This document shows positions 1-9,021 of a stretch of DNA of 64,000 nt, piece by piece. The stretch is from contig NZ_RBWV01000002.1 in assembly GCF_003634695.1 (NCBI RefSeq), positions 1-64,000 of the forward strand, in the 5' to 3' direction. The translations under genes were made by a program, and so were the position numbers. The DNA is from Motilibacter peucedani. GTDB lineage: Bacteria > Actinomycetota > Actinomycetes > Motilibacterales > Motilibacteraceae. A model generated the notes under the pieces. That model was not told where the DNA came from, did no database searches, and saw nothing but the letters and a program-made list of their open reading frames with translations. Position 1 is the stretch's first letter, and every line of letters starts with the position of its first letter.

Positions 1-2
1 GG

Positions 3-95
3 CTCCACGAGTACAACCATCACAGGCTCCACACCGCCATCGGGCAAGTCCCACCCATCACAAGGTTGACCAACCTCACTGGGCAGAACAGCTAG
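3..95 (+). CDS. IS481-family transposase, C-terminal end only (partial)
   Basis: An open frame enters from the left edge and ends at the TAG at 93-95. Its last 30 residues contain the stretch HEYNHHRLHTAIG followed by PPITRL and NLTGQNS. This is the characteristic tail of actinobacterial IS481-type DDE transposases, just after the rve catalytic core. The catalytic residues lie outside the window, so it cannot be judged whether the element is intact. The stretch is visibly less GC-rich than the next gene. Its stop overlaps the convergent DUF4245 stop by 4 bp (CTAG). No terminal inverted repeat could be confirmed. Confidence 0.75.
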   Translation, partial: LHEYNHHRLHTAIGQVPPITRLTNLTGQNS

Positions 96-679
96 GACCG
101 CAGCGCCCGCGTGAGCTGCTCGAGCTCGGCCCACGACGCGGTGCCGCCCACGACGGTGGTCTGCCCGTCGGTCGTGTTCCACAGCGCCCGGTGGTCGCGC
201 AGCGACGAGAACGTGCGCACCCACGCCGTGCCGCCGATCTGCAGCACGCCCTGGGTGGTGCCGCGCTCGGTCATCTCCCCCACGAACGCGTAGGGCGCCC
301 GGTCGCTCTGCTCGACCGACGCGTAGGCGTCCTTCGGCGTCACGAACCCGATGTGCCAGTGCGTCGTGCCGTTGCGCCGGTCGGTGCGGGTGCTCGTCGG
401 CCGCCACCCGGCCGGCAGACCCTCGGGCGCCACGACCGCGAACGACGCCGTACGCCGTGCATCGGCCAGCGCGCTGCTGTAGTCGATCTCGTGCACCGGG
501 CTGCCGCCCTCGCGCGGCGAGGCGAGCACGATCACACCGACGACGGCCAGGACGGCGAGCAGGGAGAGCACGAGGTCGCGGACCGAGCCGCGCCCGCGGC
601 GGGCGTGCGACTCGGCCACGGTCTCCCCGTCGGTGACGGGCTCCGGGGTCGGCGGCGTGCTGCTCAGCGGGGTGCTCAC
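92..679 (-). CDS. DUF4245 membrane-anchored protein
   Basis: A 195-residue protein with a polar N-terminus of about 33 residues, one hydrophobic segment (about residues 35-52, LVLSLLAVLAVVGVIVLA) and an extracytoplasmic domain. The domain contains the family stretch PEGLPAGWRPTSTR and a C-terminal LEQLTRALRS. Length, topology and position back to back with glpX match the actinobacterial DUF4245 family (Rv1100-like). No enzymatic motif is visible and the function is unknown. The ATG at 677-679 lies about 100 bp from glpX on the opposite strand, so the two share a divergent promoter region. Its 3' end touches the IS481 fragment. Confidence 0.85.
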   Translation of the reverse strand: MSTPLSSTPPTPEPVTDGETVAESHARRGRGSVRDLVLSLLAVLAVVGVIVLASPREGGSPVHEIDYSSALADARRTASFAVVAPEGLPAGWRPTSTRTDRRNGTTHWHIGFVTPKDAYASVEQSDRAPYAFVGEMTERGTTQGVLQIGGTAWVRTFSSLRDHRALWNTTDGQTTVVGGTASWAELEQLTRALRS

Positions 680-743
680 CCCTCCATCGTCCCCGATGCC
701 GCGCCCGGGCGCCGCGCGAGGAGGTCGGTGATCGTGACCTCGC

Positions 744-749
744 TACGAT
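744..749 (+). promoter_or_regulatory. Probable -10 element of glpX
   Basis: TACGAT fits the actinobacterial TANNNT -10 pattern and would start transcription near 756, giving a 5' leader of about 27 nt with a strong ribosome site (GGAGGAG, 772-778) four bases before the glpX ATG. No good -35 was seen, so this is a weak call. Confidence 0.4.
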
Positions 750-782
750 GTGCCGCCACGCCCCGGAACTCGGAGGAGCTCC

Positions 783-1817
783 ATGGAACGCGACGTCGCC
801 GTACCCCCCACGCTGCGCGTGGGTGCCGAGGCACCCGACCGCAACCTGGCGCTCGAGCTCGTGCGCGTCACCGAGGCCGCGGCGATGGCGGCCGGGCGCT
901 GGGTCGGGCGCGGCGACAAGAACGGCGCCGACGGCGCAGCCGTCAACGCCATGCGCCAGCTCATCACCACCGTCGGCATGCAGGGCACGGTCGTCATCGG
1001 CGAGGGCGAGAAGGACGAGGCGCCGATGCTCTTCAACGGCGAGCGCGTCGGGTCCGGCGACGGGCCCGAGTGCGACGTCGCGGTCGACCCGGTCGACGGG
1101 ACGACCCTGTGCGCCAAGGGCATGGACAACGCGATCGCCGTCATGGCGGTCGCCGAGCGCGGCACGATGTTCGACCCGTCGGCCGTCTTCTACATGGAGA
1201 AGATCGCCACCGGGCCCGAGGCCGCCGACGTCATCGACATCACCGCGCCGGTGCGCGCCAACATCAAGTGGGTCGCCAAGGCCAAGGGCGGGCGCAACGA
1301 GGACGTGACGGTCGTCATCCTCGACCGGCCGCGCCACGCCGGCCTGGTCGAGGAGGTCCGCAAGACCGGCGCCCGCATCAAGTTCATCTCCGACGGCGAC
1401 GTCGCGGGCGCCATCATGACGGCGCGCGAAGGCACCGGCATCGACCTCATGCTCGGCATCGGCGGCACGCCCGAGGGCATCATCGCCGCCTGCGCCCTCA
1501 AGTGCCTGGGCGGCGAGATCCAGGGCCGGCTCTGGCCGCAGGGCGACGCCGAGCGGCAGAAGGCGGTCGACGCCGGCCACGACCTCGACCGGGTGCTGCG
1601 CATCGACGACCTGGTCAGCAGCGACAACGTCTTCTTCGTCGCGACCGGCGTCACCGACGGCGAGCTGGTGCGCGGCGTGCGCTACTCCCACGGCGCCGCC
1701 CACACCCACTCGATCGTCATGCGCTCCAAGAGCGGCACGATCCGCACCATCAAGTCCGAGCACCAGCTCTCCAAGCTGCGCGCCTACTCCGCCATCGACT
1801 TCGACCACGCTCGCTGA
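783..1817 (+). CDS. glpX: Class II fructose-1,6-bisphosphatase
   Basis: Hydrolyses fructose 1,6-bisphosphate to fructose 6-phosphate in gluconeogenesis; it is the main FBPase of most actinobacteria. The 344-residue protein has the GlpX hallmarks in order: [11 protein letters not shown] (about residue 73), the metal-binding [12 protein letters not shown] (about 100) and GIGGTPEGI (about 225). The ATG at 783 was chosen over the upstream ATG at 750 because GGAGGAG lies just before it and family members begin near VPPTLRV. The PfkB kinase gene starts 14 bp downstream of its stop, suggesting co-transcription. Confidence 0.96.
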   Translation: MERDVAVPPTLRVGAEAPDRNLALELVRVTEAAAMAAGRWVGRGDKNGADGAAVNAMRQLITTVGMQGTVVIGEGEKDEAPMLFNGERVGSGDGPECDVAVDPVDGTTLCAKGMDNAIAVMAVAERGTMFDPSAVFYMEKIATGPEAADVIDITAPVRANIKWVAKAKGGRNEDVTVVILDRPRHAGLVEEVRKTGARIKFISDGDVAGAIMTAREGTGIDLMLGIGGTPEGIIAACALKCLGGEIQGRLWPQGDAERQKAVDAGHDLDRVLRIDDLVSSDNVFFVATGVTDGELVRGVRYSHGAAHTHSIVMRSKSGTIRTIKSEHQLSKLRAYSAIDFDHAR

Positions 1818-1831
1818 AAGGGCCCCTCCAC

Positions 1832-2749
1832 TTGATCACCGTCGTGGGCGAAGCCCTCATCGACGTCGTGCGCCGCACCGACGGATCCGTCTCCGACCAC
1901 CTCGGCGGCAGCCCCTTCAACGTCGCGGTCGGCCTGGCCCGACTGGGCTCCGAGGTGGGCCTCGCCACCCGGGTCGGTCCCGACGAGCACGGCCGCAGCC
2001 TGGTCGCCCACCTGCGGGCCGAGGGCGTCGAGCTCCTGGGCGAGGCCGAGGGGCTCGCCCGCACGAGCACGGCCACCGCCACCCTCGACGCCGAAGGGGT
2101 GGCGAGCTACGAGTTCGACCTCGACTGGGACCTGCCCGAGCTGCCGCTCGCCGCCGGCTCGACCGCCCTGCACACCGGCTCGCTCGGCGTGACCATCGAG
2201 CCGGGCGCCTCGACGGTGCTGCGCACGATGGCCGCGGTGCGCGAGCGGGTGCTGGTGTCCTACGACCCCAACGCCCGGCCGAAGCTGACGCCCGACCACG
2301 GTGCGCTCGTGCGCCGGGTCGAGGAGGCCGTCGCGCTCGCGCACGTGGTCAAGGCCTCGGAGGAGGACTTCGAGTTCCTCTACCCCGGCACCGACTTCCG
2401 CGAGGTCGCGGCCCGCTGGCTGCAGGGCGGCACCGAGCTCGTCGTCGTCACGCGCGGCGGCGACGGCGCCTGGGCCTCGACCAGCGGCGTCCGGGTCGAC
2501 CTGCCCGCCCTGCCCACCGACGTCGTCGACACGGTGGGCGCGGGCGACGCGTTCATGTCCGGCCTGCTCGACGCCCTGCGCCGGGCCGACCTGCTCTCCG
2601 TCGACTCCCTCGACCGGCTCCGCTCGCTCGACGAGCCGACGCTGCGCCGGCTGGCGCTGGAGGCGGCGACCGTGGCCTCGATCACCTGCGAGCGGGCCGG
2701 CGCCAACCCTCCGACCCGCGCCGAGCTCGAGGCCCGGCTGGCGCGCTGA
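1832..2749 (+). CDS. PfkB-family sugar kinase (fructokinase-like)
   Basis: A 305-residue ribokinase-fold kinase. The substrate-side signature GGSPFNVAVGLARLG is near residue 30 and the catalytic/anion-hole signature DTVGAGDAFMSG near 233, with Asp in GAGD as the expected base. The sequence most resembles fructokinases, but the sugar cannot be fixed from sequence. No ATG or GTG fits the N-terminus; translation probably starts at TTG 1832, giving MITVVGEALIDVV, with AAAGGG upstream. Adjacent to glpX it would link free sugar phosphorylation to fructose-phosphate metabolism. Confidence 0.88.
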   Translation: MITVVGEALIDVVRRTDGSVSDHLGGSPFNVAVGLARLGSEVGLATRVGPDEHGRSLVAHLRAEGVELLGEAEGLARTSTATATLDAEGVASYEFDLDWDLPELPLAAGSTALHTGSLGVTIEPGASTVLRTMAAVRERVLVSYDPNARPKLTPDHGALVRRVEEAVALAHVVKASEEDFEFLYPGTDFREVAARWLQGGTELVVVTRGGDGAWASTSGVRVDLPALPTDVVDTVGAGDAFMSGLLDALRRADLLSVDSLDRLRSLDEPTLRRLALEAATVASITCERAGANPPTRAELEARLAR

Positions 2750-2764
2750 GCCGGGTGGACTGAC

Positions 2765-3700
2765 GTGGTGCCCGCCGTCGACGTACGCGGTCTGACCCGC
2801 CGCTTCGGCGGCACGCTCGCGCTCGACGGGGTCGACCTCCACGTCGCTCCCGGCACCGTCCACGGCCTGCTGGGTCCCAACGGCGCCGGCAAGACGACCC
2901 TGCTGCGCATCCTCGTGGGGCTGGTGCACTCCGACTCGGGCAGCGTGCGCGTCCTCGGGCAGGACCCCGCCGCGGGGCCGCGGGCGCGTGAGGGCGTCGC
3001 CGCGCTGATCGAGGCACCGAGGTTCCGGCCGGCGCTGAGCGCCGAGGACAACCTGCGCATGCTCGCCGACCTCGACGGCGGGCGAGCGGCCGCCGTGCTC
3101 GACGAGGCGCTCGCCACGACGGGGCTGACGGCGGAGCGCCGGCGTCCGGTGCGCCACTTCTCGCTCGGCATGCGCCAGCGGCTGGGCATGGCCGCCGCTC
3201 TCGTGCGCGAGCCCCAGCTGCTGGTGCTCGACGAGCCCGCCAACGGGCTCGACCCGGCCGGGAGCCGCGACATGCTCGACCTGGTGGGCAGGCTCGCGGC
3301 CGAGGGCCGCACGGTGCTGCTGGCCAGCCACGACATGGCCGACGTGGCCGCGGCCTGCGACGACGTGACGATCCTGGTGCGTGGCCAGGTGGCACGCAGT
3401 GGTCCAGTCGCCGCGCTGCGGGCCGAGGCTCCTGCGCCCGCCCACCTGCTCGAGACCGCCGACGACGCGCGCGCCGCCGAGGTCGCCGCCTCTCTCGGCC
3501 TCCCGGTCTCGCGCACGCGTGGCGACACCCGCGACGACGCGCTGCTCGTGAGCGCGGCGCAGGGCTCGATGGACGCCCTGGTGGCGGCCCTCGCAGCGGC
3601 CGGCGTGCCGGTGCGCACGCTGCGCGTGCAGACAGAGCCTCTGCAGGCGCTGTTCTTCGAGCTCACCGAGCCCGAGCGCGCCCGGGAGCCGGCGTCGTGA
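2765..3700 (+). CDS. ABC transporter ATP-binding protein
   Basis: A 311-residue ATPase of the ABC-2 exporter class. Walker A GPNGAGKTT is at about residue 37, the ABC signature reads HFSLGMRQRLG (about 131), Walker B is LLVLDEPANGLDP (about 152), and the H-loop is LLASHDMADV (about 185). A C-terminal domain of about 90 residues follows, common in bacitracin/CcmA-type exporters. GTG start codons at 2765 and 2768 are both possible. Its stop overlaps the GTG of the permease gene (GTGA), so the two are translationally coupled. Substrate unknown. Confidence 0.92.
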   Translation: MVPAVDVRGLTRRFGGTLALDGVDLHVAPGTVHGLLGPNGAGKTTLLRILVGLVHSDSGSVRVLGQDPAAGPRAREGVAALIEAPRFRPALSAEDNLRMLADLDGGRAAAVLDEALATTGLTAERRRPVRHFSLGMRQRLGMAAALVREPQLLVLDEPANGLDPAGSRDMLDLVGRLAAEGRTVLLASHDMADVAAACDDVTILVRGQVARSGPVAALRAEAPAPAHLLETADDARAAEVAASLGLPVSRTRGDTRDDALLVSAAQGSMDALVAALAAAGVPVRTLRVQTEPLQALFFELTEPERAREPAS

Positions 3701-4509
3701 GCCGGGCGCTGGTGGTGGCGCGCTGGGAGCTGCGCTCGTTCGCGGCGCTGTGGCGCGTACGCCTCTGCCTGCTCGTCTGCCTGCTCGCACCGTTCGCCTT
3801 CGTCGCGGGCGTGAGAGGCCAGACGCAACTGCCGGAGGACTCGCTGTTCGGGCGCTGGGTCACCGAGTCCGGGTTCGCGCTGCCCCTGCTGGTGCTCGGG
3901 TTCGTCGCCCAGTGGGCCGCGCCCGCCCTCACGGCGCTGGTGGCCGGTGACGTCTTCTCCGGCGAGGACGCGCGCGGCACGTGGAAGACCGTGCTGACGC
4001 GCTCCACCAGCAGGGGCGAGGTCTTCGCCGGCAAGGTGCTGGCCGCGGTCGTCTGGACCGTGGTGCTCATGGTCGTGCTGACGGCCTCGAGCACGGCGGC
4101 GGGGCTGCTCGTCGTGGGGCGGCAGCCGCTCGTGGGCCTCTCCGGCCAGCTCGTGCCGGCGGGCCACGCGTTGCCCGACGTTCTCGGCTCCTGGGCTCTG
4201 ACCCTCCCGCCCGTGCTCGGGTTCACCTGCCTCGCGCTGGCGCTGAGCGTCGTGACGCGCAGCAGCGTCGTGGGGGTCGTCGGGCCGGTCCTCGTCGGGC
4301 TGGCCATGCAGCTCTACCCGTTCCTCGGCCGCTCCGACGTCATCGGCCACCTGCTGCTGGCGTTCCACCTCACCTCGTGGCACACGCTGCTGCTCGAGCA
4401 GCCCGGGCTGCGCCCGGTGCTCGAGTCCCTGGCCGTCAGCGCGGCGTACGCCTGCGCCGCGCTCGGCGTCGCGTGGTGGCGGTTCAGCGACCGGGACGAG
4501 CTCGGATGA
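3697..4509 (+). CDS. ABC-2-type transporter permease
   Basis: A 270-residue membrane protein with about six hydrophobic segments and the sequence GDVFSGEDARGTWKTVLTRS between the second and third. That motif is typical of ABC-2/DUF-type permeases of the ABC subunit 2 family. It is the partner of the upstream ATPase, whose stop it overlaps by 4 bp, and its own stop overlaps the lipoprotein start (ATGA). The three genes form one translation-coupled unit. The exported substrate is not indicated. Confidence 0.88.
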   Translation: MSRALVVARWELRSFAALWRVRLCLLVCLLAPFAFVAGVRGQTQLPEDSLFGRWVTESGFALPLLVLGFVAQWAAPALTALVAGDVFSGEDARGTWKTVLTRSTSRGEVFAGKVLAAVVWTVVLMVVLTASSTAAGLLVVGRQPLVGLSGQLVPAGHALPDVLGSWALTLPPVLGFTCLALALSVVTRSSVVGVVGPVLVGLAMQLYPFLGRSDVIGHLLLAFHLTSWHTLLLEQPGLRPVLESLAVSAAYACAALGVAWWRFSDRDELG

Positions 4510-4973
4510 GCACCCGCCTGCGTCGTCCCGCAGCGGGGCTCCTCGCCGCCGCCACCGCGACGGCGCTGCTGGCGGGCTGCGGACCCGACGACGTCACCCA
4601 GCCCGACCTCGAGTCGACGCTGGCCTCGAGCTTCGCCCGGCTCTACGTGCGCCAGCAGCAGCTGCTCGGCCGTCCGGGCCTCTCCCCCGACGCGCTGGCC
4701 GTGCGTGCCAGGTGCGACAAGCCAGGTGCCGGCGCCAACCGCGGCGCCGGTGCCTGGACGTGCACCGTCACGTGGTTCGGCCCCGACGGCACGCCGCTCG
4801 AGGCGGACTACGAGCTGCAGGCCAAGGCCGGCGGCTGCTTCACGGCCGCCGGCCAGCCGGCCGTCGTCGGGGCGCCTCGACTGGAGGCGCCCGACGGCGG
4901 CCGGTTCGTCAACCCGGTGGCCGCGATCGACGCGTGCTACCTGCCCGGGGCCGAAGCGCGCGCGGCGGCGTAG
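4506..4973 (+). CDS. Predicted lipoprotein of the ABC exporter operon
   Basis: A 155-residue protein with a lipoprotein signal: basic MSTRLRRP, a hydrophobic Ala/Leu stretch and the lipobox LLAGC, giving lipidated Cys near residue 24. The mature part is hydrophilic and has four further cysteines (in ARCDKPG, WTCTVTW, GGCFTA and DACYLPG), probably two disulfides on the outer face of the membrane. No named domain was recognised. ATGA overlap with the permease gene points to a function with the exporter. The last 37 bp overlap the convergent phosphoesterase gene. Confidence 0.8.
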   Translation: MSTRLRRPAAGLLAAATATALLAGCGPDDVTQPDLESTLASSFARLYVRQQQLLGRPGLSPDALAVRARCDKPGAGANRGAGAWTCTVTWFGPDGTPLEADYELQAKAGGCFTAAGQPAVVGAPRLEAPDGGRFVNPVAAIDACYLPGAEARAAA

Positions 4974-7966
4974 ATGCGCGCCTGCTCCTCGGCGTAGGCA
5001 CCTCGCGCCATCGTGGACTTGTGCTTCGAGAGCTCGAGCGACTGGAAGTAGAGGTTCGTCAGGGCGCCGATCTGCTGGGTCCCCGAGTCGTAGGAGCCCT
5101 GGCCCAGCGGCGCGGCCAGCTTCCAGATCCGCGAGACCTCGGCCGGCACCTTCGCCGTGGCGGCCGGTGAGGCAGGCACCGCGGTGAAGGGCGTGTAGTC
5201 CGGGGTCGTCGTGAAGTAGTCGAGCAGGTCGTTGGCCAGCAGGTCGCCGTAGCTCATCGCCGGCAGGTCGAGGAGCTCCTCGATCGTCTTCGGGACCGAG
5301 ACGGTCGAGCCGAGGGTGTGGACGACCGCCCCGCGCTTGGCCCACGGCGACACCACGGTCGTGTAGGTGCGGTGCGCGTAGACGTGGTCGGGCGAGCCCT
5401 GCGCGTCGTCCTGCGTGATGAAGACCGCGGTGTCCTTCCAGATCGCCGAGTGCGAGAGGTAGTCGACGACCCGGCCCACGGCGAGGTCGTTGTCGGACAC
5501 CTCGGCGGTCGGCGTGCAGGGCGTGAGCCCCGGAGCGGCGCACCCGCCGGTGTGGTCGTCGGGCAGCCACAGGCTCGTGAACTCGGGGGCCGTGCCCGCG
5601 TCGACGAGCTTGCCGAAGTCGGAGATGAACTCCGTCGCCCGGCGCTGGTCGCTGATGCGCAGGTTCCAGCTCGGGTACTTCTCGTCGAGGTGGCCGGCGA
5701 GGACCTTGAGCGCCGGGAGCGTCTCGCTGTAGGTGCCGCCCAGCCCGACGGTCGGCGAGGTGGTGTCGGCGATGGACGCGTAGGTCGCGTTGTCGCACCC
5801 GGGCTTCGGGTCGTCGCTGCAGAAGTCGGGGCTCGAGCCGTCGTCGAACCCGCTGATGCGCAGGTTGTCGCCGTAGTCGCGGTAGGACTTCCCGTTGCGG
5901 GCCATGGCGTTGTAGATGTAGCCCTGCAGCGGGTAGTCCTCGGGGTCCTGGTTCTTGATGTTGGTCAACGGGCGCTGGAACCGGGTGAGGACCGTCTTCT
6001 GGCTGTAGTCGTTGCTCGTGCCCGTGAGTGCGAACTGGTGGCCCTCGTTGGACTCCTCGGAGTCGGCGTGGTTGTTGTCACCCACCACGAACTGCTCGGC
6101 GATCTTCCTGGTGTTGGGCACGTAGGGGCCGTACTGCGCGTGGGCCGGGCTGCCGTTGGCGCCGCGCGCGTTGAGCACGGCGTCGTCGCCGAAGTAGGTG
6201 TCGTAGCTCTTGTTCTCGCGCAGGATGAAGACCACGTGCTTGATGCCGGCCTGCAGGGTGGCCAGCTTCTTCTTGTCGTAGGTCTTCTTCACGACCGTGT
6301 TGGCGATGACCCGCGCCGTCGAGGCCTCGAGGTCGAGCCCGCGCAGCGCGACCTTCTGCACCGAGCCCCAGCTCCAGTTGACGTCGGGGTCGGTGTAGAC
6401 GCCCGGGGCGGTGTAGGTGCCCTGGTAGCCGTAGGGCGAGCCGGCGCCCTTGGAGTTGGTGACGTAGAGCGAGCTGCCGTCGGGCGAGACGGTCACGCCG
6501 GTCGGGTACCAGCCGGTGGGGATGCGGCCGCGGTAGTGCGGGTGCTGCGGGTTGTTGCCGAGCGAGTAGACCGCCACGCTGTTGAGGCCGGCCTCGGCGA
6601 CGTAGAGCGTCTTCTGGTCGGGGCTCACGGCGAGCGCGTCGGGCGTCAGGCCGTAGGTGCCGGGGCTCTCGCCGTCGGTGTAGCCGAGGTTGCCGAGGTG
6701 GACCGGCTCGTCGAGCAGGACCCGGCGCAGCACCTTCTCCGAGGCCGGGTCGACGACGGCGATGGCGTCCTCGTTGGCGTCGGCGACGAACAGCGCGCGG
6801 TGCGAGCCGCGGGCCGCGTAGGCCAGCGCCGAGGGGTGGGTGCCGCCGACGATGTTGAGCCCGTCGATGGGGCGGGCCAGCGAGATCGTGCTGGCCGCCG
6901 AGAGGCCGCCGCCGAGGCTCAGCACCGAGAGGCTCGACGACTTCGTCGGGCTGGTGTCGGGGTTGGCGTAGCGGTTGGTCGCCCCGCCGCCCACGTGCGG
7001 GGAGTAGGTGTGGGTGACCGTACCGGTCGCCGGGTCGGTGGTGCCGACGCCGTCGGCGAAGGTGCGCGTGGTGACGCCCCAGTTGCTGACGAACAGCTTG
7101 CTGCCGACCTGCTGGGCGGCGTAGGGGAAGTAGCCGACCGGCACGGGCGTGCCGGGCGTGTCGGTGGCGAGCGACACCGGCGTGACCGAGTTGCCGTTGT
7201 TGTTGACGACGTAGAGGGTCTTGCGGTCGGCCGAGACGGTGAGCCAGCCGGGCGCCGCCATGCCGTAGGTCGCCTGCGTCTTGTCGGTGGGCACCGGCAT
7301 GGGGATCTGCACAGGATCGAGCGGGTGGGCGACGGTGCCGTCGGCGGCCACCGCGTACTCGTAGAGCACGTCGCTCACGCCGCCGCTGGCGTAGACGGTG
7401 TAGCCGCCGCCCTGCGCCGGCAGCACCGCGAGCCCGAGGAACAGCCCGTTGGCCGCGTCGCTGTTGACGCGCCCGTTGGACGCGACGCTCGGGTTCGGCG
7501 GCGCCAGGCGCTTCGGCGCGGGCAGCGAGGCGACGACCTCCATCGTGGCGGTGTCGGTGATGCTGACGGCGTAGGACGACAGCGCCGTGCCCGCACCGTT
7601 CTTGGTGTCGGCCGGGTCGACCGCTGTGCCGGTGCGCGCAGGGGTGTTGCGCTCGTCGTCGTTGCTCGTGAGCAGGAACCTGCCGTCCGGGGTCAGCACC
7701 GAGTTGAGCGGGAACTGCCCCGTCTGCACGCTGACGCCCGCCGGAGTGACCCGACGGCCGTTGGGCAGCGTCGCGTCGAACGAGCCGGGCGAGTCGGGGC
7801 CGGGCACGCCGGTCGACGGCGCCCCCAGGCGGGCGAGGTCGGCCCCGGTCAGGACGCCGGGGCCCGTGCCGGCGTCGGCCGCGCCGCCCTGGACGGCGAA
7901 GGGGACGATCGCCGCCGCGGGCAGCGCCACTGCGGCGACGAGGGGGACGAGACGGCGTAGGCGCAT
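4937..7966 (-). CDS. Secreted YncE-like beta-propeller / phosphoesterase fusion
   Basis: A 1009-residue exported protein. A signal peptide (MRLRRLVPLVAAVALPAAA) is followed by about 500 residues of propeller repeats of the YncE/40-residue type (blocks such as TPDALAVSPDQKTLYVAEAG and GVTVSPDGSSLYVTNS). A PF04185-type phosphoesterase domain begins at about residue 577 with HVVFILRENKSYDTYFG and has a metal-site-like ITQDDAQG near residue 850. The phosphoesterase family includes acid phosphatases and phospholipases C; the substrate here is unknown. The stop lies inside the last codons of the convergent lipoprotein gene. No operon partner is seen on this strand. Confidence 0.9.
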   Translation of the reverse strand: MRLRRLVPLVAAVALPAAAIVPFAVQGGAADAGTGPGVLTGADLARLGAPSTGVPGPDSPGSFDATLPNGRRVTPAGVSVQTGQFPLNSVLTPDGRFLLTSNDDERNTPARTGTAVDPADTKNGAGTALSSYAVSITDTATMEVVASLPAPKRLAPPNPSVASNGRVNSDAANGLFLGLAVLPAQGGGYTVYASGGVSDVLYEYAVAADGTVAHPLDPVQIPMPVPTDKTQATYGMAAPGWLTVSADRKTLYVVNNNGNSVTPVSLATDTPGTPVPVGYFPYAAQQVGSKLFVSNWGVTTRTFADGVGTTDPATGTVTHTYSPHVGGGATNRYANPDTSPTKSSSLSVLSLGGGLSAASTISLARPIDGLNIVGGTHPSALAYAARGSHRALFVADANEDAIAVVDPASEKVLRRVLLDEPVHLGNLGYTDGESPGTYGLTPDALAVSPDQKTLYVAEAGLNSVAVYSLGNNPQHPHYRGRIPTGWYPTGVTVSPDGSSLYVTNSKGAGSPYGYQGTYTAPGVYTDPDVNWSWGSVQKVALRGLDLEASTARVIANTVVKKTYDKKKLATLQAGIKHVVFILRENKSYDTYFGDDAVLNARGANGSPAHAQYGPYVPNTRKIAEQFVVGDNNHADSEESNEGHQFALTGTSNDYSQKTVLTRFQRPLTNIKNQDPEDYPLQGYIYNAMARNGKSYRDYGDNLRISGFDDGSSPDFCSDDPKPGCDNATYASIADTTSPTVGLGGTYSETLPALKVLAGHLDEKYPSWNLRISDQRRATEFISDFGKLVDAGTAPEFTSLWLPDDHTGGCAAPGLTPCTPTAEVSDNDLAVGRVVDYLSHSAIWKDTAVFITQDDAQGSPDHVYAHRTYTTVVSPWAKRGAVVHTLGSTVSVPKTIEELLDLPAMSYGDLLANDLLDYFTTTPDYTPFTAVPASPAATAKVPAEVSRIWKLAAPLGQGSYDSGTQQIGALTNLYFQSLELSKHKSTMARGAYAEEQARIYAAARASAPGR

Positions 7967-8072
7967 GCGGGCTCCCTGGGGTCGGAGCGGACGCCCGCTC
8001 CGGTGGCAGGGTGCAACCTACGCCTGTTCGCACCGGTTCCGACAGGTCTCGACGCTCCTGTGGAGAACTCGG

Positions 8073-8110
8073 GTGACTCCGTCGGTGCCGGGGCCTAGTG
8101 TCGGCGGACG
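8073..8110 (+). promoter_or_regulatory. Probable promoter of the NodI-like gene
   Basis: GTGACT (8073-8078) and TAGTGT (8096-8101) are separated by 17 bp, a good -35/-10 pair. The expected start point falls 7-9 bases after the -10, next to the GTG at 8110, implying a leaderless mRNA. This is the reason for preferring GTG 8110 to GTG 8098. Confidence 0.5.
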
Positions 8111-9021
8111 TGACGACACCGCTGGCCATCTCGCTGCGCGAGGTGCACAAGAGCTTCGGCGAGGTGCACGCGGTCAACGGGCTCACGCTCGGGGTCCGCG
8201 AGGGCATCTGCTTCGGCCTGCTCGGCCCCAACGGCGCGGGCAAGTCGACGACCATGCGGCTGCTCACGGCCCAGGCGCTCGCCGACTCCGGCGAGATCGA
8301 GGTGATGGGCCTGCCGGTGCCGCGCGCCTCGAAGCAGGCCCGCGCGCTCATGGGTGTCGTCCCGCAGAAGGACAACCTCGACGAGGAGCTCACCTGCGAG
8401 CAGAACCTCGAGGTCTTCGCCCACCTCTACCGCGTGCCGTCGCGCGAGCGCGCCGCAGCCGTGCGCCGTGCGCTCGCCATCGCGACGCTCACCGACCGCG
8501 CGGACACCAAGGTGCAGAAGCTCTCGGGCGGCATGCGCCGCCGCCTCCTGATCGCCCGCGGCCTGGTCCACCGGCCCTCGCTGGTGCTCCTCGACGAGCC
8601 GACCGTCGGCCTCGACCCGCAGGTGCGCCAGGAGCTGTGGTCGCTGATCGACCGGCTGCGCAGCGAGGGCGTCACGGTCCTCATGTCGACCCACTACATC
8701 GAGGAGGCCGAGCGGCTGGCCGACGAGGTGGCGGTCGTCTCGGCCGGCGCGGTCATCGCCCACGGCGACCCGGCGTCCCTGCTCGACACCCACGCCGGGC
8801 GGCTCGCCTACGAGTACTACGGGCCGCCGCCGCGCCTGGCCGAGATCGAGGCCCAGGTGCAGGGCGCCGGGCTGCCCACCCGGCGCACCGGACCCTCGAT
8901 CTCGGTGCTGCGGGCCGAGACCCTGCCCGAGGAGCTCGCGCGCGTGCTGGGCGAGCGCTCGGAGCGCCCCGCCAACCTCGAGGACGTCTTCGTCACGCTG
9001 ACCGGGGAGACCGTGCTGTGA
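8110..9021 (+). CDS. ABC transporter ATP-binding protein, NodI/DrrA-like
   Basis: A roughly 303-residue ATPase. Walker A is GPNGAGKSTTMRLL, Walker B LVLLDEPTVGLDPQVRQELW, the signature is VQKLSGGMRRRL and the switch is LMSTHYIEEAERLAD. The C-terminal extension ending in NLEDVFVTLTG is typical of DrrA/NodI-type exporters. The GTG at 8098 would add four residues; GTG 8110 fits the promoter spacing of a leaderless transcript. The downstream permease starts inside the stop codon (GTGA), so the pair is coupled. Families of this type export lipooligosaccharides, lipids or drugs; the substrate is not determinable. Confidence 0.92.
   Translation: MTTPLAISLREVHKSFGEVHAVNGLTLGVREGICFGLLGPNGAGKSTTMRLLTAQALADSGEIEVMGLPVPRASKQARALMGVVPQKDNLDEELTCEQNLEVFAHLYRVPSRERAAAVRRALAIATLTDRADTKVQKLSGGMRRRLLIARGLVHRPSLVLLDEPTVGLDPQVRQELWSLIDRLRSEGVTVLMSTHYIEEAERLADEVAVVSAGAVIAHGDPASLLDTHAGRLAYEYYGPPPRLAEIEAQVQGAGLPTRRTGPSISVLRAETLPEELARVLGERSERPANLEDVFVTLTGETVL

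Noticed and set aside
5318-7960. Long open frame (880 codons) on the plus strand across the secreted phosphoesterase gene
   Set aside because: Antisense by-product of GC-rich codons; no recognisable domain and no ribosome site, while the minus strand has clear family motifs.
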